From the NCBI RefSeq assembly GCF_029813775.1, contig NZ_JARVKW010000058.1, positions 1 to 40,758 on the forward strand: a stretch of DNA of 40,758 nt. The letters are read 5' to 3'. The translations under genes were made by a program, and so were the position numbers. Below the pieces are notes generated by a model. It worked only from the letters and a program-made list of their open reading frames with translations, was not told where the DNA came from and did no database searches. Shown here in pieces: positions 6,986 to 15,504 of this stretch (positions are counted from its first letter, which is position 1; each line of letters begins with the position of its first letter). The stretch is from Streptomyces sp. DH24. GTDB taxonomy: Bacteria; Actinomycetota; Actinomycetes; Streptomycetales; Streptomycetaceae.

Positions 6986-7306
6986 CTAGGCACAGCGCGG
7001 GCGGATGTAGCCGTCGCTGCCCGTGTTGACGTAGGTGTCCGAGATGAACTGGCCGTTGGCGATGTTGTCCCAGATGTTCGACGTGCCGTACGGGCCGGTG
7101 ACCCAGGTGCCCGGGGACTGGCAGTTGATGGCGACCCGAGTGCCCTCGGGCAGGACCTTGATGATCGGGTAGTTGGTGCCGGGGCCGCTGCGGACGTTGA
7201 CGCGGTAGCCCGGGGCGATCGAGTAGTAGCGGGTCGCCGTGGTCTCGGCCATCGCCACGGACTCCGCCGGGCCGTTTTCGGCCGCTTCGGCATGGTTGAC
7301 AGACAT
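6986..7306 (-). CDS. Bacterial SH3-like (SH3b) domain protein
   Basis: The 106-residue protein consists mainly of one SH3b domain; GYRVNVRSGPGTNYPIIKVLP is the typical start, and WVTGPYGTSNIW and DGYIRPRC follow. SH3b domains usually bind peptidoglycan or other wall polymers, but no signal peptide or lipobox is visible, so the location is uncertain. Two cysteines (NCQSP and the C-terminal RCA) could form a disulphide if the protein were exported. The start is supported by GGGGGAGG with good spacing. The 5' untranslated region carries a small hairpin next to the ribosome binding site. It is divergent from the Ser/Thr kinase gene. Confidence 0.8.
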   Translation of the reverse strand: MSVNHAEAAENGPAESVAMAETTATRYYSIAPGYRVNVRSGPGTNYPIIKVLPEGTRVAINCQSPGTWVTGPYGTSNIWDNIANGQFISDTYVNTGSDGYIRPRCA

Positions 7307-7325
7307 GAAGAACCTCCCCCGTTGC

Positions 7326-7345
7326 ACCCCATGACGCCATGGGGT
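7326..7345 (-). promoter_or_regulatory. Hairpin in the 5' UTR of the SH3b gene
   Basis: ACCCCATG (7326-7333) pairs with CATGGGGT (7338-7345) around a 4-nt loop, ending about 10 nt before the purine-rich ribosome binding site. It could be an operator dyad or an mRNA element limiting ribosome access. Its function is unknown. Confidence 0.4.
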
Positions 7346-7438
7346 CGCGTTGATACCCCCGAATCACGCCACGGACACCTGTGGGCGACTCGCACGGGGA
7401 GGCTAGCAAGCCCCCTCTGTCCCGAACGAGTCATCGAC

Positions 7439-7444
7439 TAGGCT
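7439..7444 (+). promoter_or_regulatory. Possible -10 box of the Ser/Thr kinase gene
   Basis: TAGGCT fits the -10 consensus 40 nt before the kinase ATG, leaving room for the ribosome binding site GGGGGTGG. No good -35 is visible. Confidence 0.35.
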
Positions 7445-7484
7445 CCGAGCGTCGCGCGCGCGGACGAAACACGGGGGTGGTCCC

Positions 7485-9590
7485 ATGGCGCCACAGCGGA
7501 ACGCCGGAGCGGGCGCGGAAACGGAACTTCCGGAGTACGCCGGTCACTACCGTCTCGAATCCTGTCTCGGGTCGGGCGGCATGGGTGTCGTGCATCTGGC
7601 GCGCAGCACCTCCGGGATGAAGCTCGCGGTGAAGGTCGTGCATGCCGAGTTCGCCCGCGATCCCGAGTTCAGGGGACGTTTCCGGCAGGAGGTGGCGGCG
7701 GCGCGCAGGGTGAGCGGTGCCTTCACCGCGCCCGTCGTGGACGCCGATCCGGAGGGCGAACGGCCTTGGATGGCCACGCTGTTCATTCCCGGCCCGACCC
7801 TCGCCGAGCACGTGAAGCGGAACGGGCCGATGGACGCCGCCCAGCTGCGCCGGCTAATGGCCGGGCTGGCCGAGGCGCTGCGCGACATCCACCGGGTCGG
7901 CGTGGTGCACCGGGACCTCAAGCCGAGCAACGTCCTGCTCGCCGAGGACGGGCCGAAAGTCATCGACTTCGGCATTTCCCGGCCGAAGGACAGCGAACTG
8001 CGTACCGAGACGGGCAAGTTGATCGGCACGCCGCCGTTCATGGCGCCGGAGCAGTTCCGGCGACCGCGCGAGGTGGGGCCCGCCGCCGACGTCTTCGCGC
8101 TGGGGTCGGTGCTGGTGCACGCGGCGACCGGGCGGGGGCCGTTCGACTCCGACAGTCCCTACGTCGTCGCCTACCAGGTCGTCCACGACGAGCCCGACTT
8201 GAGCGGCGTGCCGGACGAACTGGCCCCGCTCGTGCTGCGCTGCCTCGCCAAGGAGCCCGGCGAACGGCCCACGCCGGACGAGCTGATGCGCGCACTGCGG
8301 TCGGTCGCGGCGTCGTACGACACGCAGGCGTTCATACCGGCCCAGCGGACCGGGGAGGGCGCGTCGCCGCCGAAGCCCCGCGCCGCCGGGTCCGCGCCCG
8401 CCGCCCCGCGCCTGCCCCGCAAGCGCGCCGCGCTGCTGGCCGCCACGGCGCTGGCGCTGGTCACCGGCGCCGGCACCGCCTACCTGCTGGTGGACGACGC
8501 CTCCCCCGGGCCGCGTCAGACCCCGGCGGGCGCCTCCGCCCCCTCGGGCGACTTCCGTCCCTGGACGGCCGCGCCGGCGTCCGGGAAACCGGGCATGCCC
8601 CGGTGCGCGTACGGCGCCGAGCGTCTGGTGTGCGTGCGGCCGGGACAGCTCAGCGCGCTCGATCCGGCGGACGGCCGTGTGCTGTGGCGACGTGCCCTCG
8701 ACGGTGCCGGCGATCTCTCGGAGGCGCCGGTCTTCTCGGGCGGGTACGCGCACGTGCGGACGCACGCCGGGAGCCGTCTGGAGGCCGTCGACCCGGCCTC
8801 CGGCAGGCGGGTGTGGGAGCTGGACGTCTCCGCCTACCGCGCCTCCCGCCACGCGGGCGGCATGCTGCTGCTGACCGCCGCCGACGGGCGGGTCACCGGC
8901 GTGGACAGCAGGACCGGCGAGGCCAGGTGGACCCGGCGGGTCGCGGACGTGCGCAGTCCGTACTTCGCCTCGTTCGACGGCGCTCCGTACGCCCTGTCGG
9001 CGGCCCCGGCGGACGGCGGGACGCGGACCCGGGTCACGGCGGTGGACCCGGACACCGGCGACGTGCGCTGGGATGTGCGCCTGAAGGGCGAGTTGACGCC
9101 CGTCGGCATCGCGGACGGCAGCGTCGTCCTGCTGGCCGGCAGCGGCAACTACGGGGAAGTCGGCAGCGTCGTCCGCTACGACCCGGAGTCCGGCACTGCC
9201 CGGCGGGTGGCCCTGAGCGTCCCGCTGGAGCAGGCGCAGGCCACGGTGCGCGGGGACCTCGTCTGTCTGCTGGGCCTCGGCGGTTCCCTGGCGGTCGTCG
9301 ACATGGGCTCGGCCACGCAGCGGTGGTCGCTGGAGACGTCCGTGAACCGGGGGTCGGCGCCCGTCACCGACGGGCGGCACGTGTACTTCACCGGTGCCGA
9401 CGGACGCCTGCTCGCGGTGGACGCCGTAGACGGCCGTCTCCTCGGCCAGACGCGGGCCCGCCTGGGCGGCAACGCGGACCGGCTCGTCGCCACGCTGCCC
9501 AGGCCCCGCATGGCCGGCCCGGCCGTCTACGCCACCGCGCCCGACGGCACCGTCTTCGCCGTCGACGGGCGCAGCCCTTCGGCCTGGTAG
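7485..9590 (+). CDS. Membrane Ser/Thr protein kinase with PQQ-like beta-propeller sensor
   Basis: The 701-residue receptor-type kinase has a PknB-like catalytic domain (about 20-275) with glycine loop GSGGMG, catalytic Lys50 in LAVKVV, HRDLKPSN (142-149), DFG (161-163) and the activation-segment APE (187-189). A Pro-rich linker leads to one membrane segment (about 314-336, AALLAATALALVTGAGTAYLLV). An extracellular region (about 370-701) is built of PQQ/WD-type blades, with repeated phrases such as LSALDPADGRVLWRR, LEAVDPASGRRVWEL and VTAVDPDTGDVRWDV. The propeller probably senses an external ligand, and the kinase phosphorylates cytoplasmic targets. The start has GGGGGTGG upstream. No partner phosphatase or FHA protein is nearby. 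Confidence 0.93.
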   Translation: MAPQRNAGAGAETELPEYAGHYRLESCLGSGGMGVVHLARSTSGMKLAVKVVHAEFARDPEFRGRFRQEVAAARRVSGAFTAPVVDADPEGERPWMATLFIPGPTLAEHVKRNGPMDAAQLRRLMAGLAEALRDIHRVGVVHRDLKPSNVLLAEDGPKVIDFGISRPKDSELRTETGKLIGTPPFMAPEQFRRPREVGPAADVFALGSVLVHAATGRGPFDSDSPYVVAYQVVHDEPDLSGVPDELAPLVLRCLAKEPGERPTPDELMRALRSVAASYDTQAFIPAQRTGEGASPPKPRAAGSAPAAPRLPRKRAALLAATALALVTGAGTAYLLVDDASPGPRQTPAGASAPSGDFRPWTAAPASGKPGMPRCAYGAERLVCVRPGQLSALDPADGRVLWRRALDGAGDLSEAPVFSGGYAHVRTHAGSRLEAVDPASGRRVWELDVSAYRASRHAGGMLLLTAADGRVTGVDSRTGEARWTRRVADVRSPYFASFDGAPYALSAAPADGGTRTRVTAVDPDTGDVRWDVRLKGELTPVGIADGSVVLLAGSGNYGEVGSVVRYDPESGTARRVALSVPLEQAQATVRGDLVCLLGLGGSLAVVDMGSATQRWSLETSVNRGSAPVTDGRHVYFTGADGRLLAVDAVDGRLLGQTRARLGGNADRLVATLPRPRMAGPAVYATAPDGTVFAVDGRSPSAW

Positions 9591-9632
9591 GCCCCGCCCG
9601 CCCGGATCGCTCGGCCTGGTTCCCGCCCGCCC

Positions 9633-9742
9633 GGCACGGATCACGAAGGGCCGCCCCCGTCGCGCGGAGGCGGCCCTTCGTGATCCGTGCCGGGGGCGGC
9701 CTTCCTGATCCGTGCCGGAGGCAGCCCCTCGTGATCCGTGCC
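9633..9742. terminator. Shared terminator with one left arm and three right-arm copies
   Basis: A 23-bp arm (9633-9655) pairs perfectly with 9669-9691 around a 13-nt loop. The right arm is repeated with changes at 9695-9716 and 9720-9742; all copies end in TGATCCGTGCC. Lying between the convergent kinase gene and ilvD, it should stop transcription from both sides. The extra arms allow alternative foldings. Confidence 0.8.
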
Positions 9743-9749
9743 TGGGGCG

Positions 9750-11603
9750 TCAGCCCAGCTTCGTCACGTCCCGCACCGCGCCCTTGTCCGCGCTCGTGGC
9801 CATCGCCGCGTAGGCCCGCAGGGCCGCCGAGACCTTGCGCTCGCGGTTCCTCGGGGCGTACGCGCCGTTCAGCGCCTGCTCGCGGCGGGCCAGCTCGGCG
9901 TCGTCGACCAGGAGCTCGATCGCGCGGCCGGGGATGTCGATGCGGATCCGGTCGCCGTCCTCGACCAGCGCGATCGTGCCGCCGGAGGCCGCCTCCGGGG
10001 AGGCGTGGCCGATGGACAGGCCGGACGTGCCGCCGGAGAAACGGCCGTCGGTGACCAGGGCGCAGGCCTTGCCCAGGCCGCGGCTCTTGAGGTACGAGGT
10101 CGGGTAGAGCATCTCCTGCATGCCGGGGCCGCCCTTGGGGCCCTCGTAGCGGATGACGACGACGTCGCCCTCCTTGACCTGCTTGGTGAGGATCTTCTCG
10201 ACGGCCTCCTCCTGCGACTCGCAGACCACCGCGGGACCCTCGAAGGTCCAGATGGACTCGTCGACGCCGGCCGTCTTCACGACGCAGCCGTCGACCGCCA
10301 GGTTGCCGCGCAGCACCGCCAGGCCGCCGTCCTTGGAGTACGCGTGCTCGGCGGAGCGGATGCAGCCGCCCTCCGCGTCCTCGTCCAGCGTGTCCCAGCG
10401 CTCCGACTGGGAGAAGGCCTCCGCGGAACGGACGCAGCCGGGGGCCGCGTGCCACATCTCCACCGCCTCCGGCGACGGGGAGCCGCCGCGGATGTCCCAC
10501 GTCTTGAGCCAGTCGGACAGGGACGGGCTGTGGACCGAGTTGACGTCCTCGTTCAGCAGGCCGGCGCGGTGCAGTTCGCCGAGCAGGGCCGGGATGCCGC
10601 CCGCGCGGTGCACGTCCTCCATGTAGTACGTGCGGTGCTTGGCGACGTTCGGCGCGACCTTCGCCAGGCACGGCACGCGGCGCGACAGGGCGTCGATCTC
10701 GGTGAGACCGAACGGCACCTCCGCCTCCTGGGCGGCGGCGAGCAGGTGCAGGATCGTGTTGGTCGAGCCGCCCATCGCGATGTCGAGGGCCATCGCGTTC
10801 TCGAAGGCGGCGACGGACGCGATCGAGCGGGGCAGGACCGTGTCGTCGTCCTGCTCGTAGTAGCGGCGGGTGAGGTCCATGACCGTCCGCGCCGCACGCA
10901 CGTACAGCTGCTTGCGGGCGGTGTGCGTGGCCAGCACCGTGCCGTTGCCCGGCAGGGACAGGCCGATCGCCTCGGTCAGGCAGTTCATCGAGTTGGCGGT
11001 GAACATGCCGGAACAGGAGCCGCAGGTCGGACAGGCGTTCTCCTCGATGCGGAGGACGTCCGCGTCGGACACCTTGTCGTTGGCCGCCTCGACCATGGCG
11101 TCGACCAGGTCCAGCGTGCGGACCGTGCCGTCGACCAGGGTGGCCCGGCCGGACTCCATCGGGCCGCCGGAGACGAAGACCGTGGGGATGTTCAGGCGCA
11201 GGGCCGCGTTGAGCATGCCCGGGGTGATCTTGTCGCAGTTGGAGATGCAGATCAGGGCGTCGGCGCAGTGGGCCTCGACCATGTACTCCACGCTGTCCGC
11301 GATCAGGTCGCGCGACGGCAGGCTGTACAGCATGCCGCCGTGGCCCATCGCGATGCCGTCGTCGACGGCGATCGTGTTGAACTCGCGCGGGATGCCGCCC
11401 GCCTCGACGACCGCCTCGCTGACGATGCGGCCGACCGGCGCCAGGTGGGTGTGGCCGGGGACGAACTCGGTGAAGCTGTTGGCGACCGCGATGATCGGCT
11501 TGCGGCCGATGTCCGCACCGGGTACACCGGAGGCGCGCATAAGGGCGCGGGCGCCCGCCATGTTGCGGCCGTGGGTGACTGTGCGGGACCTCAGCTCGGG
11601 CAT
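9750..11603 (-). CDS. ilvD: Dihydroxy-acid dehydratase
   Basis: Removes water from 2,3-dihydroxy-acids in isoleucine and valine synthesis, using an iron-sulphur cluster and Mg2+. The 617-residue length matches the E. coli enzyme. Conserved cluster-binding regions are ICISNCDKITPGM (Cys near 123) and CPTCGSCSGMFTANSMN. The substrate-binding phrases AMGGSTNTILHLLAAA and DGRFSGGTSGLSIGH are present. The start follows GGAG in GAAGGAGCGAGCG. Between ilvD and the TetR gene, CGGACA-acg-TGTCCG (11665-11679) is a short dyad that could be an operator. No other branched-chain gene is adjacent, so control is presumably separate. Confidence 0.97.
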   Translation of the reverse strand: MPELRSRTVTHGRNMAGARALMRASGVPGADIGRKPIIAVANSFTEFVPGHTHLAPVGRIVSEAVVEAGGIPREFNTIAVDDGIAMGHGGMLYSLPSRDLIADSVEYMVEAHCADALICISNCDKITPGMLNAALRLNIPTVFVSGGPMESGRATLVDGTVRTLDLVDAMVEAANDKVSDADVLRIEENACPTCGSCSGMFTANSMNCLTEAIGLSLPGNGTVLATHTARKQLYVRAARTVMDLTRRYYEQDDDTVLPRSIASVAAFENAMALDIAMGGSTNTILHLLAAAQEAEVPFGLTEIDALSRRVPCLAKVAPNVAKHRTYYMEDVHRAGGIPALLGELHRAGLLNEDVNSVHSPSLSDWLKTWDIRGGSPSPEAVEMWHAAPGCVRSAEAFSQSERWDTLDEDAEGGCIRSAEHAYSKDGGLAVLRGNLAVDGCVVKTAGVDESIWTFEGPAVVCESQEEAVEKILTKQVKEGDVVVIRYEGPKGGPGMQEMLYPTSYLKSRGLGKACALVTDGRFSGGTSGLSIGHASPEAASGGTIALVEDGDRIRIDIPGRAIELLVDDAELARREQALNGAYAPRNRERKVSAALRAYAAMATSADKGAVRDVTKLG

Positions 11604-11716
11604 CGTCGCTCGCTCCTTCGGAGAGTTGTGACTCCCGTCGAGCGTACGCCCGTCATCCGGAGAGCGGACAACGTGTCCGGATCGCGGGACGAACGTCTCA
11701 GCCGCGCGGGCCCGGC

Positions 11717-12370
11717 TCAGGGTCCGGTCAGATGCCCCTGCACCACCGGCGCCACGCGCGCGACGATCTGCTCCGGATCGGCCGTGGCCAGCGGCTCCAC
11801 CTTGATCACGTACCGGATCATGGCGACCCCGACGAGCTGCGCCGCGGCCAGCTCGGCGCGCAGCTGCGCGTCCGGCAGGTCGAGCCGGTCGGCGACGCGG
11901 CGCAGCAGCTGGGTGGCGATCAGGCGCCGGAACACGGCCGCGGCGGCCTCGTTGTTGACGGCCGAGCGGACGATCGCCAGCAGCGGGGGCCGGGTCACCG
12001 GGTTCTCCCACAGTCCGAAGAACATGCGGGTCAGCCGCTCGCCGACACCGTCGAGCGGCCCTTCGAGGACCTCGTCGCGGACCTTCAGGGCGGGCGCGAA
12101 GGCCACCTCGACGGCCGCTTCGAAGACCTGTTCCTTGGTACCGAAGTAGTGATGCACGAGCGCCGGGTCGACGCCGGCCGCCTTGGCGATGCCGCGCACG
12201 GACGTCTTCTCGTAGCCGCGCTCGGAGAACTCCTCGCGGGCGGCGGTGAGGATGCGGCCCCGGGTGTCGCCGGACTCCGTGCGCGGCGGCCGGCCCCGGC
12301 GCCGGCCGGGTGCGGGGGCCGCCGTGGGGGCGTCGCCCGTGCCGTGCGTCGCCGGCTCGGCGTCGGTCAT
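11717..12370 (-). CDS. TetR-family transcriptional regulator
   Basis: The 217-residue protein has a Pro/Ala-rich N-terminal extension (about 1-35) followed by a TetR helix-turn-helix (about 36-85), with EKTSVRGIAKAAGVDPALV and HHYFGTKEQVFEAAVEV. The C-terminal ligand domain has no assignable effector. Its ATG overlaps the stop of the TIM-barrel gene upstream by 4 nt (ATGA), so the two are co-translated and probably functionally linked. The long basic extension (RRRGRPPRTESGDTRG) before the DNA-binding domain is common in actinobacterial members. Confidence 0.9.
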   Translation of the reverse strand: MTDAEPATHGTGDAPTAAPAPGRRRGRPPRTESGDTRGRILTAAREEFSERGYEKTSVRGIAKAAGVDPALVHHYFGTKEQVFEAAVEVAFAPALKVRDEVLEGPLDGVGERLTRMFFGLWENPVTRPPLLAIVRSAVNNEAAAAVFRRLIATQLLRRVADRLDLPDAQLRAELAAAQLVGVAMIRYVIKVEPLATADPEQIVARVAPVVQGHLTGP

Positions 12371-13191
12371 CGCCGCTGCACCCGTGCCGCCGACGCCAGG
12401 TGCAGGCGCGTGAACGCGAGCGCCTCGGCGAGGTCGGCCTCCCGCTCGGCGCTCGACATGGCGCGGCGGGTGTTGACCTCGATGACGACGTGACCGTCGA
12501 AACCGGTCAGGGCCAGGCGCTCCAGCAGCTCGGCGCAGGGCTGGGTGCCGCGGCCCGGGACAAGGTGCTCGTCCTTGGCGGAGCCCCGGCCGTCCGCGAG
12601 GTGGACGTGACCGAGCCGGTCGCCCATCCGGTCGACCATCTCGAGCGCGTCGGAGCGGGCGGTCGCGGTGTGGCTGAGGTCGATCGTGAAGTGCCGGTAG
12701 TCGTCCTTGGTGACGTCCCAGTCGGGGGCGTAGGCCAGCATCTCGCGGTCGCGGTAGCGCCAGGGGTACATGTTCTCGACGGCGAACCGCACGTCGGTCT
12801 CGTTCGCCATGCGCCAGATGCCGTCGACGAAGTCGCGCGCGTACTGCCGCTGCCAGCGGAACGGCGGATGCACGACGACCGTGCTCGCGCCGAGCTTCTC
12901 GGCCGCCGCCCGGGCCCGCTGGAGCTTGGTCCACGGGTCCGTGGACCACACCCGCTGCGTGATCAGCAGGCAGGGCGCGTGCACGGCGAGGACCGGGATG
13001 CGGTGGTAGTCGCTGAGTCTGCGCAGCGCCTCGATGTCCTGGCTGACCGGGTCGGTCCACACCATGACCTCGACCCCGTCGTACCCGAGGCGTGCGGCGA
13101 TCTCGAAGGCCGTCGCCGTCGACTCCGGATACACGGAGGCCGTGGACAGGGCGACCTTCGCATCCGGGACGCGCACGACTGGCTCTGCCAT
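12367..13191 (-). CDS. Xylose isomerase-like TIM-barrel protein
   Basis: The 274-residue protein belongs to the AP-endonuclease-2/xylose isomerase-like superfamily. Metal-site phrases occur in order: GYDGVEVMVW, STVVVHPPFRW, FAVENMYPW, FTIDLSHTATA, GHVHLADGRG and GHVVIEVNTRR. The family includes sugar isomerases, epimerases and endonuclease IV, so the substrate cannot be given. A TAATCT -10 box (13199-13204) lies 7 nt before the ATG, implying a leaderless mRNA. It is translationally coupled to the downstream TetR gene. A homologue sits close to Ppx/GppA and proC in mycobacteria, from memory. Confidence 0.88.
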   Translation of the reverse strand: MAEPVVRVPDAKVALSTASVYPESTATAFEIAARLGYDGVEVMVWTDPVSQDIEALRRLSDYHRIPVLAVHAPCLLITQRVWSTDPWTKLQRARAAAEKLGASTVVVHPPFRWQRQYARDFVDGIWRMANETDVRFAVENMYPWRYRDREMLAYAPDWDVTKDDYRHFTIDLSHTATARSDALEMVDRMGDRLGHVHLADGRGSAKDEHLVPGRGTQPCAELLERLALTGFDGHVVIEVNTRRAMSSAEREADLAEALAFTRLHLASAARVQRR

Positions 13192-13304
13192 GGTGGACAG
13201 ATTACGGGGTGCGGTGGCGCGGACGCGGGGTGCCTCCTGGCCGTTGTGGTGTTTGCCACGGACCCGTGCCGGCCGGCCGCGCGGTCACCCCGGTCACCGC
13301 GGTG

Positions 13305-14237
13305 TCACTCCGCGGGCATGTGGTCGAGTCGGCGCAGGATGATGCCCTCCCTGAGCGCCCACGGGCAGATCTCCACCGACTCCACGCCGAACAGGTCCAT
13401 CGCGCCCTCGGCGACCAGCGCGCCCGCGAGGAGCTGGCCCGCCCTGCCCTCCGAGACGCCCGGGAGTTCGGCGCGCTCGGCGGCGGTCATACCGGCCAGG
13501 CGCGGCACCCAGGCCTCCACGGACTGCCGCTTCAGCTCGCGCTGCACGTACAGGCCCTCGGCGGAGCGGGCGGCGCCGGCTATGCGGGCCAGCTGCCTGA
13601 ACGTCTTGGACGTCGCCACGACGTGGTCGGGCGCGCCGAAGCGGGCTATCTCCCCGACCGTACGGGCGATCTCCGTACGGACATGGCGGCGCAGCGCCCT
13701 GACGTCCTGCGCGTCGGGCGGGTCGCCGGGCAGCCAGGCGGCGGTCAGGCGGCCCGCGCCGAGCGGCAGCGACACGGCCGCGTCGGGCTCCTCGTCGATG
13801 CCGTACGCGATCTCCAGGGAGCCGCCGCCGATGTCCAGGACGAGGAGCTTCCCGGCCGACCAGCCGAACCAGCGGCGGACGGCGAGGAAGGTGAGCCGGG
13901 CCTCCTCGGCGCCGGTGAGGACGGTGAGCTCGACGCCGGTCTCGGCACGCACGCGTGCGAGCACGTCGTCGGCGTTGCGGGCCTCCCGCACGGCGGAGGT
14001 CGCGAACGGCAGCAGGTCCTCGACGCCCTTGTCCTCGGCGGCCACCAGGGCCGCCTGGACGACCGCGACCAGCTTGTCGACGCCCTCGGGGCCGATCGCC
14101 CCGTCGTCGTCGAGGAGTTGGGCCAGGCGCAGGTCCGCCTTGTGCGAGTGCGCGGGCAGCGGGCGCGCGCCCGGGTGTGCGTCCACCACCAGCAGATGCA
14201 CCGTGTTCGATCCCACGTCGAGGACACCGAGTCTCAT
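13305..14237 (-). CDS. Exopolyphosphatase / pppGpp phosphatase family protein
   Basis: The 310-residue protein is an actin-fold phosphatase of the Ppx/GppA family, which releases phosphate from polyphosphate or converts pppGpp to ppGpp. The first phosphate-binding loop is LGVLDVGSNTVHLLVVD (about 3-19) and the second is LVLDIGGGSLEIA. The protein has only the two N-terminal actin-like domains, as in the short mycobacterial Ppx1, and lacks the C-terminal HD-type extension of E. coli Ppx. TAGCGT (14245-14250) lies 7 nt before the ATG, implying a leaderless mRNA. It is divergent from the Cys-cluster gene. Confidence 0.92.
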   Translation of the reverse strand: MRLGVLDVGSNTVHLLVVDAHPGARPLPAHSHKADLRLAQLLDDDGAIGPEGVDKLVAVVQAALVAAEDKGVEDLLPFATSAVREARNADDVLARVRAETGVELTVLTGAEEARLTFLAVRRWFGWSAGKLLVLDIGGGSLEIAYGIDEEPDAAVSLPLGAGRLTAAWLPGDPPDAQDVRALRRHVRTEIARTVGEIARFGAPDHVVATSKTFRQLARIAGAARSAEGLYVQRELKRQSVEAWVPRLAGMTAAERAELPGVSEGRAGQLLAGALVAEGAMDLFGVESVEICPWALREGIILRRLDHMPAE

Positions 14238-14332
14238 GTACGGAACGCTACTGCCCGCCGCGCGGCCCGCGGCCCCCGCGTGGGTGGCGAGAGCGGTCCC
14301 GCCAGGGGTGCCGGGCGACTTACCCTGGTCGG

Positions 14333-15262
14333 GTGCCAAAGACGAACAAGGCGAAGAACGGCAAGAGCGACAAGAACGGCAAGACCGGCAAGAACAGCGA
14401 GAACGACAAGAGCGCCAAACTCCGCAAGAAGGACAAGGTGGCCGGGAAGGCCGGTTCGGCCATGGGTTCTTCGCAGGTGACCGTGCCGGGAGCGGAGCAG
14501 CAGGCTCCGGTGGGCGACGAGAAGGGGATCGACTTCGCCCGCGCGTGGGTGGAGTTTCCCGATCCGGCGGACGACGAGCAGGTCTTCCGCTGCGATCTGA
14601 CATGGCTGACCTCTCGCTGGAGCTGCATCTTCGGCAGCGGCTGCCAGGGCATCCAGGCGGGCCGCGCGGACGACGGGTGCTGCACGCTGGGCGCCCACTT
14701 CTCCGACGAGGACGACGAGCGCCGGGTCGCCGGGCACGTGGCGAGGCTCACGCCGGACATCTGGCAGAACCACGCCGAGGGCGTGCGGGGCGGCTGGACC
14801 GCCGTGGACGACGAGGGCTCCCGGCAGACCCGCCCCTTCCAGGGCTCGTGCATCTTCCAGAACCGGCCCGGGTTCTCCGGCGGCGCGGGCTGCTCGCTGC
14901 ACATCCTGGCGCTGCGGGAGGGCCGCGAGCCGCTGGAGACCAAGCCGGACGTGTGCTGGCAGCTGCCGGTCCGGCGGACGTACGACTGGATCGACCGGCC
15001 CGACGACACGCGCGTGCTGCAGGTGTCGATCGGCGAGTACGACCGGCGCGGCTGGGGTCCGGGCGGCCACGACCTGCACTGGTGGTGCACGTCGGCGACC
15101 TCCGCGCACGGCGCGGGCGACCCGGTGTACGTGTCCTACCGGGCGGAGCTGACCGAGCTGATGGGCAAGGCCGGCTACGACCGCCTGGTCGAGCTGTGCG
15201 AGCAGCGCCTGTCCTCACAGCTGCCCCTCCTGGCACCGCACCCGGCGGACCCCACCGGCTGA
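14333..15262 (+). CDS. Cys-cluster protein with Lys-rich N-terminal tail
   Basis: The 309-residue protein starts with a tail of about 35 residues made almost wholly of Lys, Asn, Gly, Ser and Asp (PKTNKAKNGKSDKNGKTGKN...), followed by a folded domain rich in paired cysteines: SCIFGSGCQG, DDGCCTLGAHF, GSCIFQ, GAGCSLH and DVCWQLP. The spacing resembles YkgJ-type cysteine-cluster proteins that may bind zinc or an iron-sulphur centre. A homologue next to Ppx/GppA is known in mycobacteria (Rv0495c, from memory). TACCCT (14321-14326) ends 6 nt before the GTG, so the mRNA is probably leaderless. Function unknown. The basic tail could bind nucleic acid. Confidence 0.8.
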   Translation: MPKTNKAKNGKSDKNGKTGKNSENDKSAKLRKKDKVAGKAGSAMGSSQVTVPGAEQQAPVGDEKGIDFARAWVEFPDPADDEQVFRCDLTWLTSRWSCIFGSGCQGIQAGRADDGCCTLGAHFSDEDDERRVAGHVARLTPDIWQNHAEGVRGGWTAVDDEGSRQTRPFQGSCIFQNRPGFSGGAGCSLHILALREGREPLETKPDVCWQLPVRRTYDWIDRPDDTRVLQVSIGEYDRRGWGPGGHDLHWWCTSATSAHGAGDPVYVSYRAELTELMGKAGYDRLVELCEQRLSSQLPLLAPHPADPTG

Positions 15263-15276
15263 ACCGGCTGAACCGG

Positions 15277-15418
15277 ACACCTGTCGGCCACGAGGGTCTT
15301 TCGCTACGACGCCACCCGGCCCGAACGGCGACGGCTCACCCCGCGGACCCCGCCGCCGGACCGCACACCCGCCGGCCACGAGAGCCTTTCGCCACGACGC
15401 CGCCCGAGCCGAACGGCG
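15277..15418. repeat. Two diverged direct repeats of about 54 bp
   Basis: The segments 15277-15330 and 15365-15418 share GGCCACGAG, CTTTCGC, ACGACGCC and GAACGGCG in the same order and spacing, offset by 88 bp. They fill much of the 242-bp interval between the Cys-cluster gene and the sigma/anti-sigma-like gene. No gene is evident there. Confidence 0.6.
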
Positions 15419-15504
15419 GCGCCTCCGGGGACGACGACGGCCGGCCGGTCGGCTCACCCGGCGCACCCCGCCGACCGGCCCCCCGCCGGTCACCGGGACC
15501 TCCG

